From Neonectria sp. B-13 (Eukaryota > Ascomycota > Sordariomycetes > Hypocreales > Nectriaceae): 64,000 nt of DNA. The first letter of the stretch is position 1, and every line of letters begins with the position of its first letter. Under the pieces are notes generated by a model. That model ran no database searches, was not told where the DNA came from, and was given only the letters and a program-made list of their open reading frames with translations. Location: NCBI GenBank assembly GCA_002682825.1, contig NOKP01000002.1:6058309-6122308 (forward strand). The letters run 5' to 3'. This document shows positions 33,780 to 45,577 of the stretch, piece after piece. The position numbers were made by a program, and so were the translations under genes.

Positions 33780-35040
33780 AGAAGACTATCAAGGTGTAGG
33801 CAAAGCATAATTTTGGCGACGCAGATTTCCGCTGGACATGGTGTCAACGCGGAACCCCAGCTGAGTGGGTCATCTATTTACCCCCCGATATCAACAAGGG
33901 GATCGATAACGGAGATCCCCTGATCCCCTGATACAAGTGCTGTAGTGATGGCTCACTTCTCACTGTAGGCGCTCGCAATCACTAGTAATGGATGGCATTG
34001 GGTCTTTAAAGATACCAGACCAAGCTTATCTGCTGCATGCTCGATCCACGGACTCCACAAGTCAGCAAAAGCCAAGAGGATCAGAAGCAATTCACAAAGC
34101 TACTGTCATCAGATAGCGGTGTGAAGGCTTTGCGACGCTCTGTGGCGCTCGGCCTGATTCCTTTGCTTGTGTGTGGCATTGTGCCGATATGCACCTTAAT
34201 CAGGCTCCCAATATAGATCTTGGTCTTACTCCTCGTGGTCTAGTCTTTCGCAAAAGCGCAGATAAGGGAGCATCCTAGCGCCTTGCTAGCAATACATGAA
34301 CAAGCACCTCGCCGTTGTGCGCAAAGATTGTGCACCGAGGTAACAGGTGGTCACTTCCCACACAGACGAGTGAGTGATTTGAAGACGGACAGAAAACGGA
34401 GCCCACAACATGTCGCATTCGCACAACGCTAATGCGACTTGCTGACTGCTGAGAAATCAATTGGCCGCGTCCTCTGCTCGTGATTACCAACCAATGGGAG
34501 TAACAGTGGCCAGCGGCATGACTCTCTGCCGATTCGCTCCACCGATCGTGCATGATCTGCATCTAAGCGAGCAAAATAACGTTAACGAAACGTTGACTGA
34601 TAGGAATTTTGATACGGACTTGATACGGACTTAAGATCGTAAGCATGCAAAACTCCGGTGTCTTCTCCGAGATGCGAGAAACGGACGAATGGACGCTTGG
34701 CGGCCCGCTCATTTAGTTACTAGTTCGGAGGCTAGTCAACTAGTGTAGCAGTTTGGTGAGAAACGTCATTGTGGATTTGAAATGAGGCTCGATGCTTCTT
34801 TCCTCTCAAATCAAATCATCAAATTATGGGCTTTGCATTCCTCATCTCCCATGAGATGGGGTTTGATAAAAGCCTCTCCTTCCTGTCTAAATCTCTATCA
34901 CCGGGCTAAGCCAAGTCTCGACTACCGACAGTTCGCCATCAGTGGCTACAGGTATTCGACTTTCAAGTGCCTTGCTTGCACACTGAGCTGCAGCCTACGG
35001 ATACAAGACAGTCAGGTCGACTCCGGTCCAACGGCACAAG
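33780..35040. other. Intergenic region upstream of the ABC transporter
   Basis: About 1.26 kb without a supported gene. It contains the promoter of the PDR transporter, including the direct CGG repeat listed separately, and a small GATCCCCT direct duplication near 33,914-33,931. Confidence 0.45.
34609..34631 (+). promoter_or_regulatory. Direct repeat with two CGG triplets upstream of the ABC transporter
   Basis: TTGATACGGAC occurs twice in tandem with an 11-bp period; the CGG triplets lie at 34,615-34,617 and 34,626-34,628 (CGG-N8-CGG). Direct CGG pairs are the kind of site bound by Zn2Cys6 dimers, which often control drug-efflux genes. It lies about 410 bp upstream of the start codon. A function is inferred, not shown. 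Confidence 0.35.
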
Positions 35041-38000
35041 ATGTGGGGCACCACAATCGACGGCGATGCCCTTCGCCGAACGCAATCATCGGCATACGGA
35101 GAACCGACACAACCTCACCTCCACAACCCAGACAGAGAGAACCACGAAGGGACACCAAACAGCGCGGGCGATGGCTCCTCCAGCAGTGACGTTGCCAGAG
35201 ATGGCACATGGGGTGAGAGGGAGGAAGGTATCGATGAGCACGAGGCCATTGAGGAGTACGAAGCACTCGGGCGGAACTTGGTGCAACTGCACAAGACGAG
35301 AACACACGAGTCGCATGCAAGCAGGCCCGGCCGCAGATTGTCCAACACTCTTGGAAGAATGAAGTCCGGAGCTTCCTCTGCACGTGCGAAGTCGCGAAGT
35401 CGCAAAGAGCAAAGTCAAGGAGGCGAAGGTGGTGTAGACAACGAGTCCGACGATGAAAGCGAAACGACAGACATAGATGGGGAGTTTAACCTCGGAGACT
35501 TCATGCGTGAAGGTCACTTCGAGAAGCGCACAGAAGAGGCAGGCTCCCTGAAAAAGGTCGGCGTCATCTACGAAAACCTCACTGTCAAGGGCGTCGGTAG
35601 CACCGCAACCTTTGTCCGAACTGTTCCCGATGCAGTCCTTGGGACTTTTGGCCCTGATTTATACCACATTCTCTCAAACTTCTTTCCGTTCCTCCGCTTC
35701 CGCAAACCTCCAACACGAGACCTCATCTACGACTTCACCGGCTGTGTTCGCAACGGAGAGATGATGCTTGTTCTCGGACGTCCCGGCTCAGGATGCAGCA
35801 CCTTCCTCAAGGCCATCAGCAACAAGCGAGAGTCTTTCGCTGCCGTCGAAGGGAACGTCTCCTACGGTGGAATTTCCGCCGATAAGCAGAACAAACAATA
35901 CCGCGGAGAAGTCACTTACAACGACGAAGACGACATCCATTTTGCCACGCTCAGTGTTTGGAGGACTCTCACATTTGCCCTCATGAACAAGAGCAAGAAA
36001 GCTGTGACAAAGGACATCCCCGTCATTGCCAATGCACTCATGAGCATGTTCAAAATTGGTCACACCAAGCACACACAAGTCGGAGACGAGTACTTGCGCG
36101 GCGTGTCCGGTGGTGAGCGGAAGCGTGTTTCCATTGCAGAGACGCTGGCTTCCAAAGCCACGGTAATTGCATGGGACAACTCTACTCGAGGCCTAGATGC
36201 ATCAACTGCTCTCGACTACGCAACGTCCTTGCGCATAATGACCGACGTGAGCAATCGGACAACCCTCGTCACCCTGTATCAAGCTGGCGAGGGCATTTAC
36301 GACTTGATGAACAAGGTGCTGGTTATTGACGAAGGTCGAGAGATTTACTCTGGGCCTGCCAATAAAGCCAAGCAGTATTTCATCGACCTCGGCTTCGAGT
36401 GCCCGGAGCGTCAGACCACTGCGGATTTCTTGACAGCGGTCACGGATCCCAATGAGCGTCGCTTCAGGCCTGGATTCGAGGACAAGGCCCCCAAGACAGC
36501 CAAGGAATTCGAATTGGCATTCCGTGCCTCGCACCACTACCAGGAGCTTCTCGCTGATGTTTCTTCGTACAAGAAGCAGCTACAACAAACCAACTACGAG
36601 GATGCCAAGCAATTCGAGGGCGCTGTTCAGGAGTCCAAGTCAAAGCACGTCTCGGAAAAGTCTCCGTACACCATCCCATTCTATCGCCAAGTCATAGCTT
36701 GCAGTAAAAGAGAAGCTTGGCTTCTTTTGGCAGATACGACGACGTTATGGACGAAACTCTTCATCATCATATCGAACGGTCTGATCGTCGGCTCTTTGTT
36801 CTTCGGTCAACCCACCACCACAGAGGGTGTCTTCAGCCGCGGTGGTGCGCTGTTTTTCTCCATCATCTTCCTCGGCTGGCTCCAACTAACCGAGCTGATG
36901 AAGGCTGTATCTGGACGAGCAGTTGTCAGCCGTCATAACGACTATGCCTTCTACCGTCCTTCCGCTGTCTCACTCGCTCGCGTTGTCCTCGACATTCCCG
37001 TCGTGGCCATCCAAGTCTGCATTTTCGGTCTCACCATGTACTTCATGACTGGCATGGATGTCGATGCCGGTAAATTTTGGATCTACTTGTTGTTTGTCTA
37101 CACTACGACCCTTATGATTACCGCTCTATATCGAATGCTTGCCAGCTTGTCACCAGACATTGATACCGCCGTTCGGTTTTCCGGCATCGCGCTCAACTTG
37201 CTCGTCATCTATACCGGCTATGTTATCCCCAAGACTCAGCTTTTGAAGGATTACATCTGGTTCGGCTGGATGTATTGGATCAACCCCTTGAGCTATGCAT
37301 TTGAGGGTGTATTGACGAACGAGTTGTCCGATCGGGTGATGGAGTGCTCACCCGACCAGCTGGTGCCTCGAGGTCCTGGTGTTCAGTCCCAGTATCAGGG
37401 TTGTGCAATCGCTGGTGCATCAGTTGCCTCTACCGACGTTTCAGGCAGCGTTTACTTGAAAGAGACGTACGACTACACCCGCTCGAACCTTTGGCGCAAC
37501 TGGGCCGTCATCATTGCCTTTGCCGTATTGTACATTCTTGTCACCATACTCGCCACTGAAACAATCAACTTTGCATCCGGAGGCGGTGGTGCTCTCATTT
37601 TTAAGAAGAGCCGTAAAGCGAAGAGAGAAGCTCAGCAGGCCGCCGCTCCAGTCGACGAAGAGAAGGCTGCTACACCAGAGTCCAGCTCCAAAAACTCCCC
37701 GTCAACCGCCGAACAGGATCGTTCCACCTTCGAGGCTGCTGAAGATGATGAGCCCTTGGACCAATTGACCGAGAGCAAGTCAATCTTCACTTGGCAGAAT
37801 CTTGAGTACACCGTCCCCTATCATGGTGGGGAGCGGAAGCTTCTCAACAATGTCAGCGGATATGCCAAGCCGGGCGTCATGGTGGCACTCATGGGCGCAT
37901 CTGGTGCAGGCAAGACAACTTTGCTCAACACGCTTTCTCAACGTCAAACGATGGGTGTTATCACGGGCGACATGCTCGTCGACGGTCGCGAGCTTGGCCC

Positions 38001-39816
38001 GGATTTCCAGCGCAACACCGGCTTCTGCCTCCAAGGAGACCTGCACGATGGTACTCAGACTATCCGTGAGGCCATCGAGTTCTCTGCTCTACTCCGTCAA
38101 GAAGCATCCATCAGCCGCGCTGAGAAGCTAGCTTACGTGGATAAGATTATCAACCTGCTGGAGCTCGATGACTTGCAGGATGCCATTGTCAGTTCGCTCG
38201 GTGTGGAACAACGCAAGAGACTTACGATTGGTGTTGAGCTTGCTGCCAAGCCGTCTCTGCTTCTCTTCCTCGATGAGCCGACTTCAGGGCTGGATTCTCA
38301 GTCTGCGTATTCCATTGTGCGTTTCCTAAGGAAGCTAAGCAGAGCCGGGCAAGCTATCATCTGCACCATTCATCAGCCGAGTTCCGTTCTCATTGAGCAG
38401 TTTGACATGGTACTCGCTCTTAACCCTGGTGGCAACACTTTCTACTTTGGACCCATTGGCGAGAACGGCCAAGATGTAATTGACTACTTTGCTAAACGCG
38501 GCGCTGTCTGCCCACCGGGCAAGAATATTGCCGAGTTCATCCTCGAGACGGCAGCCCGCCCCCACAAACGGCCAGACGGCACCAAGGTTGACTGGAATCA
38601 AGAATGGGTGCAGAGCAATGAGGCTGGCCAAGTCACTGAGACCATCGAGGGCTTCAATCAGTCACGCCGCCAGGAAACCAGTGACACGACTGCCAGTGGC
38701 TCCGGGGCCCACAAGGCGTTTGCTGCATCGACGTGGGCGCAGTCATTCGAGTTGACGAAGCGAATGTTCAGGCAGCATTGGCGCGACCCGTCTTACATAT
38801 ACGGAAAGCTGTTTGGTGCCGTTGTCATCGGCATCTTCAACGGCTTCACATTCTGGCAACTGGGCAACAGCATTCAGGACATGCAAAACCGCATGTTCAC
38901 CTGTTTCCTCATCATCACTGTTCCGCCAACCGTTGTTAACGGTGTTGTTCCCAAATTCTATGGCAATTTGGCCTTGTGGCAGGCCCGCGAATATCCTTCC
39001 CGCATTTATGGATGGTTCGCCTTCTGTACCGCCAACGTCGTCACCGAGATTCCCGCGGCCATCCTTTCTGGATTTCTATACTGGGTGCTCTGGTACTGGC
39101 CCACTGGACTTCCTACGCAAAGCTCCGTGTCTGGCTACACGTTTCTGATGACGATACTCATGTTCCTCTTCATGAACAGCTGGGGCCAGTGGATCTGTGC
39201 CTTTGCGCCGAGCTTCACCGTCATCTCCAATGTGCTGCCCTTTTTCTTTGTCATGTTTGGTTTGTTCAACGGCGTGGTCCGGCCATATAGCGCGATGCCG
39301 ACTTTCTGGAGGTACTGGGTATACTACGCAAACCCTTCGACGTACTGGATCGGCGGAATGCTCGCTTCCACACTGGATGGTGCTGTTGTGGAGTGCAGTC
39401 CGTCGGAAACAGCAATGTTCAACCCGCCGCCAGACCAAACATGCCAGCAATATGCAGGAGATTTTGCTGACATGGCTGGCGGCTATTTGACAAACCCCAA
39501 CGCGACAGCCGAATGCATGTACTGCCCGTACTCTAGCGGCAACCAATACCTGGCAACGCTCAACATTCATGCTGATGAGAAGTGGAGAGGTGAGTCTTTC
39601 CTGCTTGTGTGTTATTGAGAAACAAACCTGCTAACGTTCCCACTAGACTTTGGTATCTTCCTTGCTTTCTGCATATCAAACTGGGTATTGGTGTATTTCT
39701 TCATCTACACCGTCCGTATCCGCGGATGGAGCTTTGGGTTTGGCGCTATTTTTGGGTTCCTGGGCAAAGTTGTCGACCAGATCAAAGGGCGGCTTCAGAA
39801 ATTGTTAAAGAGGTAG
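35041..39816 (+). CDS. PDR-type (ABCG) full-size ABC transporter
   Basis: Exon 1 35041-39589, intron 39590-39646 (GTGAGT..TAG), exon 2 39647-39816; 1572 residues, a usual PDR size. The domain order is the reverse (NBD-TMD)x2 of the family. NBD1 has LVLGRPGSGCSTF (about 243-255, with the fungal-type Cys in place of Lys), signature VSGGERKRVSIAE and Walker B VIAWDNSTRGLDAS. TMD1 follows. NBD2 has canonical Walker A GASGAGKTTLL (about 953), the degenerate signature LGVEQRKRLTIGVELAA and Walker B LLLFLDEPTSGLDS. TMD2 ends with IRGWSFGFGAIFGF. The asymmetric, half-degenerate sites are normal for the family. It is a plasma-membrane ATP-driven exporter of hydrophobic drugs, fungicides or plant defence compounds. 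It belongs to the fungal group that includes ABC1/BMR1-like pumps; substrate is unknown. A CGG direct repeat in the promoter suggests Zn2Cys6 control. Confidence 0.95.
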
Positions 39817-40720
39817 AAGTGATCATAAAGGGTCTTTATAGAGGGATAGAAGGAAAGGGAATTGGGTTATAGATTGGATATATGCGTCAAGCAAGTTAGG
39901 ATTTAGAGAGAAGGAAGTAATAATGGGCCACAAATTATGAGAAATAGTCTATTAAAACCTTGTGTTTAATGACCGAACTAACTATTGTACTACCATCGTC
40001 CAATTTGCAAGGGCAAGAGGGCAGCAAAAATGGCGTGGAATCTCTAAACTCATTTCCACGGCGCAGGAGAGAATGGGCGACGCCGTCACCGAGGGATCGG
40101 TTCACAGAATACTGAGGACCACCCATCAAGATGCAGTCATCAGCCAAAAAGTGTGAAAGGCCGCCTGTCTCGAGATTCAAGAGCGAGGTCCGATATTGTG
40201 GGCGGACCTTGAGAATAGGATGCGAGAAGATACTGACTACTTCAATGGCTTCATTGCGAATTCAGACCACCGGGACGTGGGATCAAATGGTTCATACCCA
40301 CCCATTTTCTCAAGGTTTTAGGGCCAGTCTTAGCAGGCACATTCTCTTTATAGAGCGCCACACTGTCAGGGATGAAAGGTTAAGTGGGCTACGAAGCACA
40401 AGATGGGCGGGCGTGGTGGGCGAACGGATGTGGGGCAGCAGTTACCCTGTTGTTTGAGTGGAAACGAGACTTGATGAATGTGATCACAAGACCAGCAGGG
40501 ACAGTTTAAGTATGTAACTTGAATTATCATAAAACAAGTGATGAGTTACCATAAGATACTCTAGATTTGATAAGAACTGTCATTGACTCGGTATAGATTA
40601 AAATGCTGTGACCGGGTCCATTTTTTAAATTCCATTTGACTCTGTTAGTCCGCGTACTGCTCTGTTTCGTAAAACTTGGATGGAGATCTATTGTTGCCCT
40701 AATTAAGAATACTGCACCTC
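39817..40720. other. Spacer between ABC transporter and GT32 gene
   Basis: About 0.9 kb between convergent genes. It holds both 3' untranslated regions. The small frames seen lack features. Confidence 0.4.
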
Positions 40721-42022
40721 TCATATCTCTTCTTGAGTCTCCTCCGCCTGTTTAAGATCAATCCTCTGTTTCCTTTCCTCTTCTGACAGCTTGTCAAACT
40801 CCGCGACGTTCTCGTCCCACTTTCGTACACATTCCATCTCCCAATTACAGTCCTCGACCTGCCCATAAACGGGATGACTGAAGCGCGGGTGTCGACTCGG
40901 CCAGTTGGAGGCATGGTAATGGTGCTTGACAAGCGCACCACGGGCGTTGTGGTTGCCGGAGTCGGAGTGGCCCTGTCCCGCGCAGAACGCCTCCACGTCG
41001 AGAACAAGCACGCGGCTGACAACCTTGGACTCATCCAGGTTGTGAAACATGTCCCACGTAACCTCAGCACCGTGAGATCTCTTGTTCATCTCCTCGATGA
41101 GAGCGATGGTAAAAGCCGATGGCCCTGTCCCACTAATTACTTGGTCGAAGTCGAGCTGGACGTCTCCCAATGCCACTCCTTGCTTCTTGGCGACGCCTTT
41201 GAGCCAGGCCATGATGTTCTCGATCAAGCGGAGCATAACAGGTTGCTGCGGACGCGAGATAAGGGTCCACTGACAAAAGGACATGGACTTTTTGCCCAGG
41301 ATTGGGTGGTCGCGGAACTCGGGCTGGTCAATCTCGACACCGACAATTATGTCAATATCCTTCTCATCGTAGCGCTCGGGAATGAAGCGATGGACGGGTC
41401 TCAGCGCCTCAACGTCGATGTCTGCGTATACGCCGCCCTCAGCATACATGATCATGTAGCGTAGCAGGTCGGCCTTGATGATTGGGATATTGATGGCACG
41501 GTAGAAGTCCAAAATATCCGGGCGCTTAAAGCCGTTTGGACCGAAATACTGCTCCACATAGGATAACTCGTTCGCATCTGTGAGCACCTCGTACCGCATC
41601 CCCGGATTCTTTTCGAGCCATGACCGGACGTTGAGGGAGTCCTTTTCCTCAAAGTCGAGGGGATTGACTTTCCACGTCTGCCATATCTTCTGCGGGAATG
41701 AGCTGCCGGGAAGATGAGGAGGGGGGGCCGGCTCTCTGTGGTGGAGCATATCCCAAGGGCTAGGAATTGCGGGGAGAATGTCGATGTTTAGGATGATGAG
41801 GATGATGCAGACGCAGGCGAAGTACAGCCGGAGGTATCTCATCATCTGCGCTGGGACCTTGTTCCTGAGCTTGGCTGTGGAGGCTGCCAAAGTTGGCGAG
41901 CCCAGTGGAGAGTACATGTCCACGTCCTTGTATTCCCCGACTGCCTCGCTCTTGAGCGTGAACTCCGTAGGAGGACTGATGCGAAGGCTAGCCGGCGCGT
42001 TCTGTCGGGGGCGAGAGGGCAT
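40721..42022 (-). CDS. GT32 (Och1-like) glycosyltransferase, type II membrane protein
   Basis: A single exon of 433 residues, start MPSRPRQNAPAS. A cytoplasmic tail of about 60 residues is followed by one transmembrane anchor (about 63-83, LRLYFACVCIILIILNIDIL), then a lumenal catalytic domain: FPQKIWQTWK, IIKADLLRYMIMYAEGGVYA and the metal-binding D-x-D at residues 201-203 (ADIDVEAL). HYHASNWPS near the end matches the C-terminal motif H-x-x-x-x-S-W of the family. Och1-type enzymes transfer mannose in the Golgi during N-glycan outer-chain or glycolipid synthesis. The exact acceptor cannot be read from sequence. It is divergent from an acyltransferase-3 gene and a second type II membrane protein, suggesting joint work on a surface glycan. 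Confidence 0.88.
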   Translation of the reverse strand: MPSRPRQNAPASLRISPPTEFTLKSEAVGEYKDVDMYSPLGSPTLAASTAKLRNKVPAQMMRYLRLYFACVCIILIILNIDILPAIPSPWDMLHHREPAPPPHLPGSSFPQKIWQTWKVNPLDFEEKDSLNVRSWLEKNPGMRYEVLTDANELSYVEQYFGPNGFKRPDILDFYRAINIPIIKADLLRYMIMYAEGGVYADIDVEALRPVHRFIPERYDEKDIDIIVGVEIDQPEFRDHPILGKKSMSFCQWTLISRPQQPVMLRLIENIMAWLKGVAKKQGVALGDVQLDFDQVISGTGPSAFTIALIEEMNKRSHGAEVTWDMFHNLDESKVVSRVLVLDVEAFCAGQGHSDSGNHNARGALVKHHYHASNWPSRHPRFSHPVYGQVEDCNWEMECVRKWDENVAEFDKLSEEERKQRIDLKQAEETQEEI

Positions 42023-43257
42023 ATCGAGGCACCGATTGCACGGACAGACAAGGGCCGAGTGCTACTCGAGTGTAAAACGCAATTGGGGTTGAAGTTCAAA
42101 CGGCGTTGTATGATACGGGGTCTTCTCGTTGTGGCGACCAAAGAATGACCAAGGACAAGTTGCCAAAGACTACAGCAATCTTATCATCGGGGTACCGCTT
42201 CTTTACAGCACTGACGGCGTGGTTATCTCGTCTCGTCACCCGCATTCCACATCACAGTGGAGCTTGGCAAGGGCTGGATCGGCCTTCCCATGTGAAAGGC
42301 TGAGAAGCCGAATACTGGCAGGGGTCTCGTGACTGCTAGCGGCTGAGGCAATTCCTGGGGATGGCGGAGGAAGCGGGAACTGAAGGCCTGTGTCCTGTTG
42401 GTTCTATTAGCTGGAGATGATGCAGCCCTGGTCGGCATATCACCGAGTTACTATCTATTCACGGCTTGGTTCGATCATCTCATGGGTCTGGGGAATCCTG
42501 CGCTGCAACCCCGCACTTTCCATGTAAATTGCTGCCATGGGCAGACAAGCTTTCGGGCCACGCCTTGTCCCCGAGGGACTTTGGATATCGCGTCACTATG
42601 GGAAGCTCATTGGGAGTTCCCAATTGCTGGCAACACCTTCGAGCGCTAATCACGCAAGGGGCCGCTGTGCTAGCCACCACACCACGCTGAGCAAGGTGAC
42701 ATTCAAATTTGTCAATCGCCACCAACATGCATGTGAATACGACGTCCGGGGCTATTACTGATTCTGGAAAGAGGCAGAAGGGACTGGTCGGAGTAGTCAT
42801 GCCGAGCCTAATCTTGTTGGAGTTGCAATCTGTGGGAACAACGTCATCGGGCAGCCAACCTGACCAAAGAGGCACTTTTGATCGCGTAAGATGCTCAAAT
42901 GAATACGAGATCTTCTCTATGCAGGGCCTTCCCATGTTTCTTGCAAGGGTGGCTTTATGTGATCTCTGACGTCTCCTCAAATCAAACCGTCAAGCTTCAT
43001 TGTTAGCAAACCTGGTCCTCATACCCCGCAAGCACGAGCCAGACCGCCAGCCTCGGGAACCACAGGTCCATCATCTTCACGGGCTGGACACTCGGCCGAC
43101 CCCGGACGATGTGCCCCAGATTTGGCCGGGGTAAGTGGATAACAAAACATGCCGGCTTCTAGTTATCTACGATAGTAAATGGGCGCAGGAAAGGCATCTC
43201 TTGGGTGTTTTTCGTGCAACTGGCAATTCTCTTGAACGACACTTCGTTATCGTTACA
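42023..43257. promoter_or_regulatory. Divergent promoter region, GT32 and acyltransferase genes
   Basis: About 1.2 kb between divergent start codons. Several short frames on both strands were rejected for lack of features. It probably carries both promoters. Confidence 0.4.
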
Positions 43258-44763
43258 ATGTCTTCACCTCAAAAGGGCATCCTTAACGGTCAGGAATGGG
43301 AGGTAAAGCCCAGGTTCAGCCCGGATTTGGCACTCGAAAATAGCTGGAAGCCAGCTACGTCAGTCCACCAGTACAAGAAGAAGTTCAAACGCATCAAGTG
43401 GTCTTTTTGGCCCAAGCCATCACCCAAAGGCGACAAGCTACGACCGACCGCTTACCTGGACGGGTTGAGAGGATTCGCCGCCTTCCTCGTCTACTTGCAC
43501 CATCACGAACTATGGGTCCACGACGAGAGCGGCCTGAAGGGCATTTTTGAGAATGGATTTGGTTACGAGGGTAAACACTACATGGCGTGCTTCCACGGAA
43601 TCCGAACCTTTTTCACCGGCGGCCACTATGCGGTGGTGACTTTCTTCGTCATCTCGGGCTACGTCTTGTCGGTGAAACCTTTGAGCCTCATCCAAGCCGG
43701 CGAATACGTCAAGCTCGGTGACAACCTGGCATCGGCATTGTTCAGGCGCTGGATCCGACTCTTTCTACCTCTCATCGTCACCGTATCCCTTTTCGTGGCG
43801 GTCTGCCACGGCTTGGGGATGTGGGTGCGGCCACTGGCGATGCAGCCTACCTTGCGAGGCGAGCTCTGGGCACTCTATATCGAGTTCAAGAACTTCAGCT
43901 TTGTCTTCAAGGAAGGCGGCGTCCCGTGGCTCACTTACAACCGCCACCTATGGTCTATCCCCGTCGAATTCAGGGGCTCCATCGTCATCTATACGTCCCT
44001 CATGGCCTTTTCGCGATGCTCGCGCACCGCCCGTCTCTGGTGCGAAGTCGGCCTCATCTACTACTTCATGTATATCAGCGATGGCTGGTACTGCGCCACC
44101 TTCGTTGCTGGAATGCTGCTCTGCGACCTAGACCTACTCGCAAAGAAGGGCGAGTTGCCACGCTTCCTGGCGCGCCTAGACCCCGCCAAGGAGTTCATCT
44201 ACTACCACCTGCTCGCCTTTGGGTTGTTCTTGGGGGGCGTGCCCAGCTCAAACGCCGACGTCGAACAGCTCGCAAGGAATCGAGGATGGTACTACCTATC
44301 GTATCTCAAGCCGCAGGCTGTCTTCGACTACAAGTGGTTTTACCTGTTTTGGGCGGCCGTCTTTCTTGTTGCAGCAGTCCCACGCATCCACTGGCTGAAG
44401 GGCTTCTTCGAGACGAGGATCTGTCAATGGCTTGGCCGTGTTTCCTTTGGCCTGTATTTGATACACGGTCCGGTACTCTGGACCTTGGGCGATAGATTGT
44501 ACGTCGCCATGGGGTGGTTACTCAACGATCACCTGCAAAACATACCTCAATGGGCAAACAAGGTGACGGTTCCAAAGACAGGTCCTGTTGGACTGGAGCT
44601 TTCGTTCCTCTTGCCTCACATAATTCTGGTACCAGTGACCTTTGGCCTGGCAGAATTGGTCACAAGGTTTATTGACACGCCTAGCGTCAAGTTTGCAAGT
44701 TGGTTCTACAAGAAGTCGTTGGGACGGCCGTCTCCTGGACAATTGTGGGATAGTAAGGCATGA
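43258..44763 (+). CDS. Acyltransferase-3 family integral membrane protein
   Basis: A single exon of 501 residues. The ATG at 43258 (MSSPQKGILNG) is the first real ATG; upstream in-frame sequence is leader. After a polar tail of about 60 residues the family hallmark appears, LDGLRGFAAFLVYLHHHELW, with the conserved R-G-x-A-A and His residues. It continues through VVTFFVISGYVLS and RRWIRLFLPLIVTVSLFVAV, then LWSIPVEFRGSIVIY and several hydrophobic spans, to RVSFGLYLIHGPVLW near the C-terminus, the typical last segments. The family moves acyl groups (often acetyl) onto sugars or small molecules across membranes; fungal members are mostly uncharacterised. The position between a GT32 enzyme and a type II membrane protein supports O-acylation of a glycan. 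Confidence 0.9.
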   Translation: MSSPQKGILNGQEWEVKPRFSPDLALENSWKPATSVHQYKKKFKRIKWSFWPKPSPKGDKLRPTAYLDGLRGFAAFLVYLHHHELWVHDESGLKGIFENGFGYEGKHYMACFHGIRTFFTGGHYAVVTFFVISGYVLSVKPLSLIQAGEYVKLGDNLASALFRRWIRLFLPLIVTVSLFVAVCHGLGMWVRPLAMQPTLRGELWALYIEFKNFSFVFKEGGVPWLTYNRHLWSIPVEFRGSIVIYTSLMAFSRCSRTARLWCEVGLIYYFMYISDGWYCATFVAGMLLCDLDLLAKKGELPRFLARLDPAKEFIYYHLLAFGLFLGGVPSSNADVEQLARNRGWYYLSYLKPQAVFDYKWFYLFWAAVFLVAAVPRIHWLKGFFETRICQWLGRVSFGLYLIHGPVLWTLGDRLYVAMGWLLNDHLQNIPQWANKVTVPKTGPVGLELSFLLPHIILVPVTFGLAELVTRFIDTPSVKFASWFYKKSLGRPSPGQLWDSKA

Positions 44764-45577
44764 GAAATGTGAACAACTAGATTAATTAAATTTTGTGCAA
44801 TTGATGCTAAAAATATCATAACCTCCGTGTGCCTTACCCCATTGAGTGTGTACCTACCTGCTGGGGTTGCCTGGGGTTGACAACATGCGCCGAAACCGAC
44901 TTTTAGAGCTTGAATTTTCCAGCGCAAGGCATTATGTTTCTCTTCTGGATGTCACTCACCGCTACAACCAGGAATTGCTCTGGGCCTGGACGTTCTTGCA
45001 TCATGCACCAACTGTTCCTGGGTCGACGTCGACCGGAGTTCCACCCAAGGCATCACCACCCAGATCAGTTGGTTTCCAGGGTCAACCAACAAGAACCATG
45101 TTCCGCCTAATATCATGTCAGACCATGACTCACTGATGTGATTGGAGTGTAGGGCTCCCGGTGATATCCTCGCAGTCACACCCGAAGCGGAAGCTACTCC
45201 GTGGCCATCTCAACACACGCACGCACCTCAATCTATATCGGTGCTAACGTCCATCTTCCACCCCAACTTCCCCGGGGATCGTCAATTCCCCTCACCCGAA
45301 AGATTCGAACCCCTGCAGTAGACCAGGGTCGGACACCGATGTGGTGTGTGTGGACGGCTTGGGGCGACGCGGGGTATCGACGCCGAGCCTCGGCATGCAT
45401 ATGACAATGCTTGTTTGGATGTCGCAATGTTGTAAGCGCCCGAGCACGAATGGCAAACTCGTCTCCGCACCCGGAAACCCTGGTTCTCACGGCAACTCCC
45501 TGCCGAGCTCTTGGTGCATCAATTCTTTCCACGAATCTCGCGATTGCTGCAACGCTGTCTTGGCCCGAGAACCCAAA
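44764..45577. other. Spacer and promoter of the type II membrane protein gene
   Basis: About 0.8 kb. An in-frame extension of the next gene back to 45,341 exists but reads as non-conserved leader. A GATTCGAACC motif near 45,302 was checked for a minus-strand tRNA and rejected. Confidence 0.4.

Noticed and set aside
45285..45330. Possible minus-strand tRNA at GATTCGAACCCCTGC
   Set aside because: The reverse complement has a TTCGAAT loop, but its stem has mostly weak G-T pairs, and no A box, anticodon arm or acceptor stem could be fitted upstream.
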